Positions 1 through 9,027 of a stretch of DNA of 64,000 nucleotides are shown here, in pieces. Source of the DNA: Lachnospiraceae bacterium. Lineage in GTDB: Bacteria; Bacillota; Clostridia; Lachnospirales; Lachnospiraceae. The notes under the pieces are model-generated. The model ran no database searches. It worked only from the letters and a program-made list of their open reading frames with translations, and had not been told where the DNA came from. The stretch spans positions 1 through 64,000 of the forward strand of contig JAAVZU010000022.1 in the NCBI GenBank assembly GCA_022791815.1, given 5' to 3'. Within the stretch, counting starts at the first letter, position 1, and the number at the start of each line of letters is the position of its first letter. Made by a program: the position numbers and the translations under genes.

Positions 1-1
1 C

Positions 2-211
2 TTGTCACTTATAGGATTTATGTTGGTAGCATTTACTTTAGAGCAGCAACGATATGTCAAACAGAAAGAATTGAAGAGGAATACAGAATCTATAAATAAT
101 CAAATACCAGATTATGATCCATTAGCTAAAATTCAAAAGTATAATTTTTATCAGAAGTTGGAAGACAGTAAGAAGTATTTTTATTTGAGGATTATTACAA
201 AATTAAAATAA
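2..211 (+). CDS. 3' end of an unknown gene (truncated by window edge)
   Basis: An open frame enters from the left edge and stops at 209-211. The visible 69 residues begin with a short hydrophobic stretch followed by a charged, lysine-rich tail. I do not recognise the family. The TTG at base 2 should not be taken as a start, because the frame is open to the window edge. A hairpin terminator follows at 238-274, which agrees with this being the end of a transcription unit. Confidence 0.4.
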   Translation: MSLIGFMLVAFTLEQQRYVKQKELKRNTESINNQIPDYDPLAKIQKYNFYQKLEDSKKYFYLRIITKLK

Positions 212-237
212 ATAAGCAAATTTTATATAATTTATTA

Positions 238-274
238 CAGAACAATATTAATTTATTTGTGTTCTGTTTCTTTT
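238..274 (+). terminator. Rho-independent terminator upstream of polA
   Basis: A 7-bp stem CAGAACA (238-244) / TGTTCTG (260-266) is followed by a T-rich tract (267-274). It closes the gene entering from the left edge and isolates the polA leader. Confidence 0.6.
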
Positions 275-325
275 AGCATCTGTCTGTTACTAGAATCAAA
301 TTCTAAAAAATAAGAAAGGAAAAAC

Positions 326-394
326 ATGCAAACACATATTTTTGGTGTTTGTGTTAATCAGATACAGGTAATCCTGTATTGGTTATTTTGGTAA
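326..394 (+). CDS. possible 22-codon leader ORF upstream of polA
   Basis: ATG at 326 follows a good ribosome binding site (AAGAAAGGA, 312-320), and the frame of 22 codons stops with TAA at 392-394, only 5 nt before the polA ATG at 400. The polA start has only a weak Shine-Dalgarno match, so translation of this short frame could feed polA by coupling. The peptide ends in a hydrophobic, tryptophan-containing stretch and matches no family I know. Two hairpins lie inside it (329-351 and 362-379). It is too short to be certain from sequence alone and may be a fortuitous frame. Confidence 0.35.
   Translation: MQTHIFGVCVNQIQVILYWLFW
329..379 (+). promoter_or_regulatory. two hairpins in the polA leader
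   Basis: CAAACAC (329-335) pairs with GTGTTTG (345-351), and ATACAGG (362-368) pairs with CCTGTAT (373-379) across a TAAT loop. Both have 7-bp perfect stems and both lie inside the candidate leader ORF, directly upstream of the polA start. No T-tract follows, so they are not terminators. A translational control role is inference. Confidence 0.4.
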
Positions 395-399
395 GTATA

Positions 400-3186
400 A
401 TGAAAAAAAAATTAGTGTTAATTGATGGTCACAGTATTTTAAATAGAGCATTTTATGGATTGCCAGATTTAACAAATGCAAGAGGAGAACATACAAATGC
501 GGTGTATGGTTTTCTTAATATTATGTTTAAGATTCTTGAAGAGGAGCAGCCAGATTATTTAACTGTTGCTTTTGATTTGAAGCATCCTACTTTTCGACAT
601 GAAATGTTCAAAGAATATAAAGGAACAAGAAAACCAATGCCAGCAGAATTATTTGAACAGGTTCCGATAATTAAAGAAGTTTTACAAGCTATGAACATTA
701 CAATTGTGGAAAAGGCTGGTTATGAAGCAGATGATATTCTTGGAACAATAGCAGTAGAAGCAGAGAAAAAAGGGATAGAAGTTTCTTTAGTTTCTGGAGA
801 CAGGGATCTGCTGCAGTTAGCTACAGATATTATTAAAATTCGTATTCCTAAAACAAAACGAACGGGAACAGAGATAGAAGATTATTATGCAGAAGATGTT
901 ATTGAAAAATATCAAGTGACACCAAAACAGATTATTGATTTAAAAGGATTGATGGGAGATACAGCAGACAATATACCAGGAGTTCCAGGGATAGGTGAGA
1001 AGACAGCAACAAAAATAATTAAAGAATTTTCTTCGGTAGAAGAAGCAATTCTTCATGTCGATGAAATATCACCAAAAAAGGCTAGGGAAAATTTAAAAGA
1101 ATTTGAAGAACAAGCAAAGTTGAGTAAGGTTTTAGCAACAATAAAAACGAATTGTCCTTTGGATTATTCCTTAGAAGAAGCTACATTGGATAATATGTTC
1201 AATGAGAATGCCTTTGGCATAATGAAAAGACTGGAATTTAAGTCTATATTATCAAAATTTGATCAGAGTGGTACAGACAATGATAAAATAACAAAACAAA
1301 TTTATAAAATAGAAACCAAGAAAGATGCAGAAAAGCTTTTTGAGGAAATTTTAAAACGAAAAGACAAAAACAATGAAAGATTTGCTTTTATGATTTATGC
1401 AGACGAGAGAGTAGGCATTCCTGGTCCGCCACAAAGTAAAGATAATTTTATGGAAGCAGATGGACAATTTTCGCTGTTTCAAACAATAGAACCAAAGCAG
1501 GATGAGATTCTTGTGGCTTTTTCTTTGTCTTGTGATAACACAGTGTATTATTTGGAACAGAATTCTGAGATAATAGAAGAATGGATTATAAGAGAGATAA
1601 GTTCACTTATAGAAAATGGTGTAAAGTTTAGTACAATTAACTTAAAGAAACAATTATATATTATAGATGCTTTGTTTAAAAAATATGGTATGACGGTGGA
1701 ACTTGATGAGTATGAAAAGTTATTTTTTGATTGTACCATCGCTGCATATCTTTTGAATCCGATTGGAGAATCCTATGATTTTGATGATTTAGGGCGGGAT
1801 TATTTAGATACTGCATTTATTTCTTGGAAGGATTTTTTAGGAAAAGATACTATTTTACAGAAGAAAGAAAAAGAACATGAAAACTTTATAGAATTTATAT
1901 GCACAAATGCCTATGTAGCAGATCAAGTTTGGAAAATATTGTCTGATAAACTTGAGGAAAGTAATATGAGTTCCCTTTTCTGGGATGTAGAAATGCCTTT
2001 GGTTTATATTTTATATGAAATGGAACAAAGAGGGATTCGTGTAAATAAACAAGAATTAAAAGATTATAGTGAAAAATTAGGTGTTCGGATTGAAACTTTA
2101 GAAAAGGAAATTTATAAGTTAGCAGGCGAGGAATTTAATATCAATTCTCCAAAGCAATTAGGAGTTATATTATTTGAAAAGCTGGAATTGCCTTTTGCCA
2201 AAAAAACTAAAACAGGGTATTCTACATCGGCTGATATATTAGATAAGTTAAAGGGAGAATATGAAATCGTAGATAAAATTTTGGAATACAGGCAACTTGC
2301 TAAATTAAAGTCCACATACGCAGATGGTCTTTCTAATTATATCAATGAAGCAGATGGTAGAATTCATGGAAGGTTTAATCAAACAATTACCGCAACAGGG
2401 CGTCTTAGTAGTACTGAACCTAATCTGCAAAATATTCCAATTAGAATGGAAATTGGCAGGGAAGTGAGAAAGGTATTTATTCCAAAAGAAGGCTATGTAT
2501 TTTTGGATGCAGACTATTCCCAAATTGAACTTCGTGTACTGGCACATGTATCTAATGATAAAAGTTTGATAGAGGCATATAACCAAGGAAGGGATATTCA
2601 CCGGATAACAGCATCAGAAGTTTTCCATATACCTTTTGACGAGGTAACTGCAAAGCAAAGAAGTGATGCAAAAGCTGTAAATTTTGGTATAGTTTATGGA
2701 ATTAGTTCCTTTGGTCTTGGACAAGATTTGCATATTTCAAAGAAAGAGGCAGAAGCATATATTGAAAAATATTTTGCGACCTATCCTGGTATTAAAAATT
2801 TCTTAGATGATGCTGTAAAACAAGGAAAGAAAAAGGGAATTGTAACTTCACTTATGGGGCGTATACGACCAGTTCCAGAACTAGCTTCCAGTAATTTTAT
2901 GCAGCGTTCTTTTGGTGAGCGGATTGCAATGAATTCCCCAATTCAGGGAACAGCAGCAGATATTATTAAAATAGCAATGGTTCGTGTTAGTAAGGCAATG
3001 AAGAAATTGAATTTGCAATCACAGCTGCTATTGCAAATTCATGATGAATTGTTAGTTGAAACACATCCAACAGAAATAGACACTGTAAAGGAATTATTGG
3101 AGAAAGAAATGTCAGAGGCGATGAAGCTTTCCGTAAATTTAGAGGTAGAAGTAAAGCAGGGAAAGAACTGGAATGAAGCACATTAA
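400..3186 (+). CDS. polA: DNA polymerase I
   Basis: Fills gaps and removes RNA primers during replication and repair. The 928-residue protein has an N-terminal 5'-3' exonuclease domain (roughly residues 1-290, opening LVLIDGHSILNRAF, with the acidic GYEADDILG and SGDRDLLQL motifs), a middle exonuclease-like domain, and a family A polymerase domain. The polymerase shows motif A (DADYSQIELR), the O-helix motif (KAVNFGIVYG) and motif C (QIHDELLVE). The usual DxE of proofreading exonucleases is missing from the middle domain (the matching stretch reads FSLSCDNTVYYL), so proofreading is probably absent, as in Bacillus PolA. I chose ATG 400 over an in-frame TTG at 379 because family members begin at this lysine-rich start. 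coaE follows by 71 nt, a frequent clostridial arrangement. Confidence 0.97.
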   Translation: MKKKLVLIDGHSILNRAFYGLPDLTNARGEHTNAVYGFLNIMFKILEEEQPDYLTVAFDLKHPTFRHEMFKEYKGTRKPMPAELFEQVPIIKEVLQAMNITIVEKAGYEADDILGTIAVEAEKKGIEVSLVSGDRDLLQLATDIIKIRIPKTKRTGTEIEDYYAEDVIEKYQVTPKQIIDLKGLMGDTADNIPGVPGIGEKTATKIIKEFSSVEEAILHVDEISPKKARENLKEFEEQAKLSKVLATIKTNCPLDYSLEEATLDNMFNENAFGIMKRLEFKSILSKFDQSGTDNDKITKQIYKIETKKDAEKLFEEILKRKDKNNERFAFMIYADERVGIPGPPQSKDNFMEADGQFSLFQTIEPKQDEILVAFSLSCDNTVYYLEQNSEIIEEWIIREISSLIENGVKFSTINLKKQLYIIDALFKKYGMTVELDEYEKLFFDCTIAAYLLNPIGESYDFDDLGRDYLDTAFISWKDFLGKDTILQKKEKEHENFIEFICTNAYVADQVWKILSDKLEESNMSSLFWDVEMPLVYILYEMEQRGIRVNKQELKDYSEKLGVRIETLEKEIYKLAGEEFNINSPKQLGVILFEKLELPFAKKTKTGYSTSADILDKLKGEYEIVDKILEYRQLAKLKSTYADGLSNYINEADGRIHGRFNQTITATGRLSSTEPNLQNIPIRMEIGREVRKVFIPKEGYVFLDADYSQIELRVLAHVSNDKSLIEAYNQGRDIHRITASEVFHIPFDEVTAKQRSDAKAVNFGIVYGISSFGLGQDLHISKKEAEAYIEKYFATYPGIKNFLDDAVKQGKKKGIVTSLMGRIRPVPELASSNFMQRSFGERIAMNSPIQGTAADIIKIAMVRVSKAMKKLNLQSQLLLQIHDELLVETHPTEIDTVKELLEKEMSEAMKLSVNLEVEVKQGKNWNEAH

Positions 3187-3257
3187 TGTTTTTTGCTCTT
3201 AAAGAAGAGATTTGGAACTGACTATAAAATTTAAATATGTAAGAGGAATGATAAAGA

Positions 3258-3845
3258 TTGAAGATTATTGGGTTGACAGGAACAGTAGGGTGTGGTAAGT
3301 CAACAGTGGGAAAGCTGATGCAGGATAATTTTTCTGTCAAGCTGGTAATGACAGATAGCCTTGGACATCTTGCTATAAAAAAAGGAAGCTCTGGTTATGA
3401 AGATGTAATTCATCTTTTCGGGGATGAAATATTAATGGAATCAGGAGAGATTGACAGAAAGATTTTAGCTAAGATTGTATTTGAAAGCAATGAAAAATTA
3501 AATAAACTAAATGAGATTATTCATCCTTGGGTAAAACAATATTTGTCAGAAGATATTTTAAAAGAAAAGCATTTAGGCAAATACCAATTTTATGTGATAG
3601 AGAGTGCAATTCTTTTTGAAACAGGTTTAAATAAAATGTGTCAGGAAAATTGGTATATTGATACTCGTGATGATATTAGAAGAGAACGGCTAAAAGTGAA
3701 TCGTGGATATTCCGATGAAAAGATTGCGTTGATTCTTTCAAACCAACAGGAAAAGAATTTTTTTGTAGAACATTGTGACCATGTTGTTGAAAATAATAGA
3801 AGTTTAGAAGATGTGTTATGTCAAATTGAAAAACTACTAGTGTAA
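3258..3845 (+). CDS. coaE: dephospho-CoA kinase
   Basis: Phosphorylates the 3'-hydroxyl of dephospho-CoA, the last step of coenzyme A synthesis. The 195-residue length is normal. The P-loop GLTGTVGCGKST lies at residues 5-16, which fixes the start close to the TTG at 3258; an AAGAGG ribosome binding site lies upstream (3241-3246). An ATG at 3249 is in another frame. The LxxxIHPWV segment typical of CoaE is present (LNEIIHPWV). The gene lies directly downstream of polA and ends at a long inverted repeat (3846-3916). Confidence 0.93.
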   Translation: MKIIGLTGTVGCGKSTVGKLMQDNFSVKLVMTDSLGHLAIKKGSSGYEDVIHLFGDEILMESGEIDRKILAKIVFESNEKLNKLNEIIHPWVKQYLSEDILKEKHLGKYQFYVIESAILFETGLNKMCQENWYIDTRDDIRRERLKVNRGYSDEKIALILSNQQEKNFFVEHCDHVVENNRSLEDVLCQIEKLLV

Positions 3846-3916
3846 AAAAATGGTTTATGGTATAATAGCGTTAGTATAATGAATGAAGTATGCTATTATA
3901 GCAATAAACCATTTTT
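3846..3916 (+). terminator. long inverted repeat / terminator after coaE
   Basis: Two nested stems: AAAAATGGTTTA (3846-3857) with TAAACCATTTTT (3905-3916), and TATAATAGC (3861-3869) with GCTATTATA (3892-3900). The 3' arm ends in five T. The arms are A-rich and T-rich, so it could work in both directions. A TGGTATAAT extended -10 sequence is embedded in the left arm, so a promoter for the next gene is also possible. Confidence 0.55.
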
Positions 3917-3958
3917 GGAGATTAGATAAGTAAAAACTTTATTATTTGGATTAAATGT

Positions 3959-4006
3959 CCATGCTGCCTTTGTCGGTATCACTTTTATGAAAGTTGGTTG
4001 CTATGG
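3959..4006 (-). repeat. partial copy of the ~180-bp structured repeat
   Basis: The segment beginning CCATGCTGCC and running to TTGGTTGCTATG resembles the left end of the element at 19888-20069 (CCATGCTACC ... AAAGTTGATTGCTA). It is a decayed fragment in the same orientation as that copy and leads into the shared flank GGGCTTAAAT and the palindrome at 4015-4042. Confidence 0.4.
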
Positions 4007-4014
4007 GCTTAAAT

Positions 4015-4042
4015 GTGGCTGTTCATAGTTCTGAACAGTTAC
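4015..4042. repeat. 28-bp palindromic element, GTAAC family
   Basis: Near-perfect inverted repeat GTGGCTGTTCA / TGAACAGTTAC with a 6-base centre. It is preceded by ATGGGCTTAAAT, the same flank that precedes the copy at 11725, so both seem to sit inside one larger repeat. The flanking octamers do not match. It lies about 20 bp upstream of the ribosome binding site of the FtsA-like gene. Confidence 0.6.
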
Positions 4043-4075
4043 CAATAGATATAAATTTGCACAGGAGGAATTTAT

Positions 4076-6244
4076 GTGGCTGAATTAGGAAAGTGTCCAG
4101 AGCATTATATTTTTGGATTGGATATTGGAACTAGAAGTATTGTTGGAACAGTTGGATATCGGGAAAGCGAAAAGAAGTTTGTTATAGTGGCACAGGTCGT
4201 GGAAATGCATGAAACCAGAGCTATGCTGGATGGACAGATTCATGATATTGGAAAAGTTGCAGAAAGTATACAAACAGTAAGGCAGAAACTAGAAGAAATA
4301 ATAGGTTTCCGTTTAGAGGAAGTATGTATTGCGGCTGCAGGCCGTGTGCTAAAGACGGTAAATGTCCATGTAGATTATGATTTGGAAGATGAAGTGGTGA
4401 TTGATGTGGAACATTTACGTACGTTAGAATTGCTGGGAATTGAAAAAGCTTATGACAGTCTTAAACACAGAAAGAAAAAAGAAGAACTCCGTCTGTATTG
4501 TGTAGGTTCTACAATTGTACATTATTATTTGAATGATTATTTAATGCTGAACTTGGAAGGTCATAAAGGGAGTAAGATTTCTGCGGAATTAATAGCAACT
4601 TTTCTGCCAGATGAAGTAATAGAATCTTTGTATGCAGCAGTAGAGCGAGCCAATTTAAGTGTTGCAAATCTGACGTTGGAGCCAATTGCCGCAAGTGAAG
4701 TGGCAATTCCAGTAAATTATAGGTTATTAAATATAGCTTTGGTGGATGTTGGTGCAGGAACCTCGGATATCTCTATCACTAAGGATGGAAGTATTATTGG
4801 ATATGGTATGATTCCTTATGCTGGAGATGAATTTACTGAAGAGATTGCCAAACGGTATTTGGTTGATTTTGCTACAGCAGAAGAAATTAAGATGGCTTGT
4901 TTTTCGGAGAAGAAGGTTACTTATAAGGATATTATGGGTCTTGAAAATACTATTCCTGCGAAAGATGTTTTAGATGGACTTTCTGGAACTGTAGAACGGA
5001 TTACCAAGAATGTAGCAGATAAAATCAAAGAATTAAATGGTGGTTCTTCTGTGAGTGCAGTATTTATTGTTGGCGGTGGCGGAAAGCTTCCTAACTTTGC
5101 CCAGAACCTTGCAAAATTTTTGGAACTTCCTAAAGAACGTGTGGCAGTTCGGGGAGAAGAAGTATTAGGCAGTGTGGAGTTTTTGCAAAAGGACATAGAA
5201 AAAGATTCTACTCTTGTCACACCTGTTGGAATATGTTTAAGTTATTATGAAAAAAATAATAATTTTATTTTGGTTTCTGTGAATGGCAGACAAGTGAAAT
5301 TATATGATAATGGGAAATTATCTGTTATGGATGCAGCAATGCAGATTGGATTTCCAAAGGAGAATTTGTTTCCAAAGAGAGGAAAGGAACTTATTTACTG
5401 GCTGAATGGAGAAAAGAGAATGTTACGGGGTGAAGCTGGTGAGGCTGCACAAATTACCATTAATGGAAAGCGTGGTAGTTTTAATTCGCAAATTAATGGG
5501 GAAGATATTATTGAGATTATTCCATCTACAGCTGGAAAAGATGCAAGTGGAGAAGTAGGAAAGTTAGTGGAGTTTAAACGGAAAGACACACTTACTTTTA
5601 ATGTCAATGGTAAAATAGTAAAATGTCCAAGAATGGTTAAAGTAAATGGAAATGTTGTTTTGGACACTTATTCTTTGCAGGAAGATGATAAAATAGAGAT
5701 TCTTGATTATTATTTTATGGAAGAATTATTGGAATTTATGGATATGACCGATCCAGAAGAATTTTTTATCAACCATAAAGAAGGTGACTGGAATGACAGA
5801 ATTTATGATGAAAGTATAATTGAGTGTATCTGGTATGAAGAGGAATCTTCAAATGGAATAAAAGATGTACAGGAACTTATAGAAAGTATGCAGGATAGTG
5901 AGACTGTAAATGAAGAGACTGAAAAAGGAAATTCTGCTGAATATGAAAAACAGAAAATAGTATCCGAAAAAGGCATATCACAGGACAAAGAAAAATATCC
6001 TAATAATAACAGTGTAAAGAAAGAAGATAAAAAAGCGAAAAGTATTACGGTTGCTGTTAATAATGAAACAATAGTTTTATCGGGAAAAGAGAATTATATT
6101 TTTGTAGATATTCTTGATTTTTATCCTTTTGATACGTCTGTTGCTGCAGGTAATACTGTGGTCACAAAGGTAAATGGAATTGCTGGAAGTTTTTCTACTC
6201 CGATTTCGGATGGAGACAGTATTGAACTTGGCTGGGAATCTTAA
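4076..6244 (+). CDS. FtsA/PilM-family actin-like ATPase with C-terminal repeat region
   Basis: The N-terminal ~390 residues are an actin-like ATPase of the FtsA/PilM type: phosphate-1 motif FGLDIGTRSI, phosphate-2 motif ALVDVGAGTSDISI, adenosine motif VFIVGGGGKLPNF. Proteins of this type in clostridia are usually named FtsA or PilM and are expected to act at the inner membrane face. The C-terminal ~330 residues are unusual: three segments with the pattern (V/L)NG...D.IEI (around residues 442-482, 505-540 and 660-720), the last two split by an acidic low-complexity linker. They look like repeated small beta-rich, perhaps beta-grasp, modules. Start is GTG 4076 behind AGGAGG at 4063-4068; an ATG two bases upstream is out of frame. 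A division role is inferred from family only, as no ftsZ is nearby. Confidence 0.8.
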   Translation: MAELGKCPEHYIFGLDIGTRSIVGTVGYRESEKKFVIVAQVVEMHETRAMLDGQIHDIGKVAESIQTVRQKLEEIIGFRLEEVCIAAAGRVLKTVNVHVDYDLEDEVVIDVEHLRTLELLGIEKAYDSLKHRKKKEELRLYCVGSTIVHYYLNDYLMLNLEGHKGSKISAELIATFLPDEVIESLYAAVERANLSVANLTLEPIAASEVAIPVNYRLLNIALVDVGAGTSDISITKDGSIIGYGMIPYAGDEFTEEIAKRYLVDFATAEEIKMACFSEKKVTYKDIMGLENTIPAKDVLDGLSGTVERITKNVADKIKELNGGSSVSAVFIVGGGGKLPNFAQNLAKFLELPKERVAVRGEEVLGSVEFLQKDIEKDSTLVTPVGICLSYYEKNNNFILVSVNGRQVKLYDNGKLSVMDAAMQIGFPKENLFPKRGKELIYWLNGEKRMLRGEAGEAAQITINGKRGSFNSQINGEDIIEIIPSTAGKDASGEVGKLVEFKRKDTLTFNVNGKIVKCPRMVKVNGNVVLDTYSLQEDDKIEILDYYFMEELLEFMDMTDPEEFFINHKEGDWNDRIYDESIIECIWYEEESSNGIKDVQELIESMQDSETVNEETEKGNSAEYEKQKIVSEKGISQDKEKYPNNNSVKKEDKKAKSITVAVNNETIVLSGKENYIFVDILDFYPFDTSVAAGNTVVTKVNGIAGSFSTPISDGDSIELGWES

Positions 6245-6265
6245 GAATAGAAAAGAGGAAAAATT

Positions 6266-7057
6266 GTGAGATTATGTAGTATCTCTAGTGGAAGTGAAGG
6301 AAATTGTATATTTATTAGTGGAGAGAAAGGAAAAATCTTAGTAGATGCAGGAATTAGTGGAAAGCGTGTAGAAGAAGGATTAAAAGGAATTGGAGTAAGT
6401 CCAGAAGAATTGGATGGTATATTTATTACTCATGAGCATTTAGATCATATTAAGGGGGTGGGGATTTTAGCTAGAAGGTATCAGTTACCACTTTATGGTA
6501 CGGTGGAAACTATGCACGCTATGCTACGTACTAAAAATATTGGAAAGATTTCGGAAGAGCTGATTCATTTAGTAGAGCCAGATAAGGTAGTAAAAGTGAA
6601 AGATATTATAGTAAATCCCTTTTCTATTTATCATGATGCCAGTAATCCAGTAGCCTATACGTTCCAGTCAGGCGAACAAAAAATTGGTTTGGCAACAGAT
6701 CTTGGAAGCTATGATGATTATACTATACATAATTTAAAAGGTTCTAATATACTTTTTTTAGAGGCGAATCATGATGTAAATATGTTACAGGTTGGCCCAT
6801 ATCCATATTTGTTAAAACAACGGATTTTAGGTGCAAGAGGACATTTGTCTAATGGTAATTCTGCAAAATTATTGTGCCAGCTTTTAAGCCAGAAACTTAA
6901 ACATGTTATTCTAGCACATTTAAGTAAGGATAATAATTATCCTGATTTAGCTTATGAAACCGTAAAATGTGAACTTGCAGAACATGGTGTAGAATGCCAA
7001 GGGAATTTTTTATCAGTAGCAAATTATGGTACACCTTCTTCTATGTTTGAAATCTAG
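6266..7057 (+). CDS. YycJ/WalJ-like metallo-beta-lactamase-fold hydrolase
   Basis: A metallo-beta-lactamase-fold hydrolase of 263 residues. The metal-binding THEHLDH motif lies near residue 55, and further ligands are in the FSIYHDA, ATDLGSY and HLSNGN segments. N-terminal SISSGSEGNCIFI is typical of the YycJ/WalJ group, which is linked in Firmicutes to cell-wall and DNA metabolism; the substrate is unknown. In many relatives yycJ sits beside the walRK genes, which are absent here. Start is GTG 6266 after AAAGAGGAAAA, 21 nt downstream of the FtsA-like gene, so the two are probably cotranscribed. Confidence 0.85.
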   Translation: MRLCSISSGSEGNCIFISGEKGKILVDAGISGKRVEEGLKGIGVSPEELDGIFITHEHLDHIKGVGILARRYQLPLYGTVETMHAMLRTKNIGKISEELIHLVEPDKVVKVKDIIVNPFSIYHDASNPVAYTFQSGEQKIGLATDLGSYDDYTIHNLKGSNILFLEANHDVNMLQVGPYPYLLKQRILGARGHLSNGNSAKLLCQLLSQKLKHVILAHLSKDNNYPDLAYETVKCELAEHGVECQGNFLSVANYGTPSSMFEI

Positions 7058-7155
7058 GGAAAATTGTTGTATACTATATAAGATATGCAAGTTCCAGAAT
7101 GAGAAAGGAATAAGAAAATACACAGCAATAGGCTGTTTTTGGGAGGATTATATTC

Positions 7156-7428
7156 ATGAAAAAAACGATTATTACAGTAGTAGGAAAAGATAGTGTTGGA
7201 ATTATTGCAAAGGTATGTACTTATTTATCAGAAAATCAAGTAAATATATTGGATATTTCCCAGACTATTGTACAGGGATATTTTAATATGATGATGATTG
7301 CTGATATCAATGATTCAGCAAAGAGCTTTCATGATATTGCAGATGACTTAGAAAAATTGGGAGAAGAAATCGGTTGTATCATAAAGGTTCAGTTAGAAGA
7401 TATTTTCAATAAAATGCATCGTTTGTAG
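7156..7428 (+). CDS. ACT domain protein (UPF0237 family)
   Basis: A 90-residue single ACT domain. The start [19 protein letters not shown] and the central [14 protein letters not shown] match the UPF0237 family, whose members resemble the regulatory domain of GcvR. It is followed after 16 nt by the UPF0210 gene, a pairing conserved in many Firmicutes and archaea, which suggests one complex or a shared ligand. The function has not been established. Good ribosome binding site GGGAGG upstream (7141-7146). Confidence 0.9.
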   Translation: MKKTIITVVGKDSVGIIAKVCTYLSENQVNILDISQTIVQGYFNMMMIADINDSAKSFHDIADDLEKLGEEIGCIIKVQLEDIFNKMHRL

Positions 7429-7444
7429 GAGAAAGGATAGAAAA

Positions 7445-8809
7445 ATGATAAATATTTTTGAAGTGCTGGAAACGAATAAAATGATTGAAAAACAGAATCT
7501 GGATGTAAGAACCATTACACTTGGTATTAATTTACTGGATTGTGCAGATTCTGATGTGAATGTTGTTGGAGAAAATATATATAATAAGATTACTACTATT
7601 GCAAAAGATTTAGTTGCTACTGGCCAGGAGATTGAAAGAGAATATGGTATTCCGATTGTAAATAAAAGGATTTCCATTACACCAATCTCTTTGGTAGGTG
7701 CGAGAGCATGTAAGTCACCAGAGGATTATGTGGTTTTGGCGAAGGCTTTAGATCGTGCAGCAAAGAAGGTTGGTGTTAATTTTATAGGTGGTTATTCTGC
7801 GTTAGTATCTAAGGGAATGACAAAGAGCGATGAGTATCTGATTCGTTCCATTCCTCAGGCAATGAAAGAAACCGATTTGATATGCAGTTCTGTTAATGTA
7901 GGATCTACCAAAACAGGTATCAATATGGATGCAGTAAAGTTATTAGGAGAGATTATATTAGAGACAGCAGAGCTTACCAAAGAGCAGGATTCTATTGGAT
8001 GTGCTAAGCTGGTTGTACTTTGTAATGCACCAGATGATAATCCTTTTATGGCAGGTGCTTTTCATGGTGTTACCGAAGAAGATGCGATTATTAATGTAGG
8101 TGTCAGTGGACCAGGAGTAGTGAAATCTGCCCTTGAAAGTGTAAAGGGAGCAGATTTTGGTACATTGTGTGAGACAGTAAAGAAAACAGCATTTAAAATT
8201 ACCAGAGTGGGACAATTGGTTGCAGCAGAAGCTTCCAAGCGTCTTGGTATTCCATTTGGTATTATCGATTTATCTCTTGCTCCAACTCCTGCAGTAGGTG
8301 ACAGCATTGCGGAGATTTTTGAAGTAATGGGACTGGGAAGAGCTGGTGCACCAGGAACAACTGCTGCTTTGGCATTATTAAACGATCAAGTAAAGAAAGG
8401 TGGCGTTATGGCGTCCTCTTATGTTGGTGGTTTAAGTGGTGCATTTATTCCAGTTAGTGAAGATCAAGGAATGATTCAGGCAGTTAGTGAAGGTGCTTTG
8501 ACTTTAGAAAAACTTGAGGCTATGACTTGTGTATGTTCTGTTGGGTTGGATATGATTGCAATTCCTGGAAATACAAAGGCAACAACGATTTCTGGTATTC
8601 TTGCTGATGAGATGGCAATTGGTATGGTAAATCAAAAGACGACAGCAGTGCGTTTGATCCCAGTAATTGGAAAAGATGTTGGTGAAATGGTTGAATTTGG
8701 TGGATTGCTTGGATATGCACCAATTATGCCAGTAAATCAATTTTCTTGTGATGATTTTATCAATAGGGGTGGAAGAATTCCTGCACCTATTCATAGTTTT
8801 AAAAACTAA
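7445..8809 (+). CDS. UPF0210 (DUF711) family protein
   Basis: A 454-residue protein of the UPF0210/PFL family, full length. Characteristic segments are [14 protein letters not shown] near the N-terminus, [12 protein letters not shown]-like [29 protein letters not shown] in the middle and the C-terminal [13 protein letters not shown]. The family is structurally related to glycyl-radical enzymes but lacks an established activity. It forms a two-gene unit with the ACT protein upstream and is followed by a palindromic element and a terminator. Confidence 0.92.
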   Translation: MINIFEVLETNKMIEKQNLDVRTITLGINLLDCADSDVNVVGENIYNKITTIAKDLVATGQEIEREYGIPIVNKRISITPISLVGARACKSPEDYVVLAKALDRAAKKVGVNFIGGYSALVSKGMTKSDEYLIRSIPQAMKETDLICSSVNVGSTKTGINMDAVKLLGEIILETAELTKEQDSIGCAKLVVLCNAPDDNPFMAGAFHGVTEEDAIINVGVSGPGVVKSALESVKGADFGTLCETVKKTAFKITRVGQLVAAEASKRLGIPFGIIDLSLAPTPAVGDSIAEIFEVMGLGRAGAPGTTAALALLNDQVKKGGVMASSYVGGLSGAFIPVSEDQGMIQAVSEGALTLEKLEAMTCVCSVGLDMIAIPGNTKATTISGILADEMAIGMVNQKTTAVRLIPVIGKDVGEMVEFGGLLGYAPIMPVNQFSCDDFINRGGRIPAPIHSFKN

Positions 8810-8828
8810 AGTAACAAAGGATAAAGGC

Positions 8829-8861
8829 GTTATTGTGAGTACCATAGGTACAAACAATAAC
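8829..8861. mobile_element. 33-bp palindromic element with 8-bp target duplication (7/8)
   Basis: Inverted repeat GTTATTGT ... ACAATAAC with an inner TACC/GGTA stem. It is flanked by ATAAAGGC (8821-8828) and ATAAAGGA (8862-8869), direct repeats that match at 7 of 8 positions. It is the same length as, and centre-similar (ACCATAGGT) to, the copy at 20684-20716. It lies just before the terminator of the UPF0210 gene. Confidence 0.75.
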
Positions 8862-8868
8862 ATAAAGG

Positions 8869-8945
8869 AGGCTGTTTCCGTGGTCAGATACATAAAATCT
8901 TATTTAGATTTTGTGTGTTTGATAAGCGTAACAGCCTTTTTCTTT
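8869..8945 (+). terminator. terminator after UPF0210 gene
   Basis: AGGCTGTT (8869-8876) pairs with AACAGCCT (8930-8937), followed by a T-rich run. The loop holds a second hairpin AAATCT / AGATTT. The reading frame that crosses this hairpin was not called as a gene. Confidence 0.65.
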
Positions 8946-9027
8946 GAAGGAATACGTATACTAAGTTTTAGTAAGAATATATGGTAGAACTTAAATTTAA
9001 AGAATGATAGCAAAGGAGGATTTTATA

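Noticed and set aside
8748-8987. Open frame across the UPF0210 terminator, with AGGAGG and GTG near 8880
   Set aside because: The frame consists of the tail of the UPF0210 gene in another frame, the palindromic element and the terminator hairpin. The apparent ribosome binding site is part of the hairpin arm, and the peptide resembles nothing.
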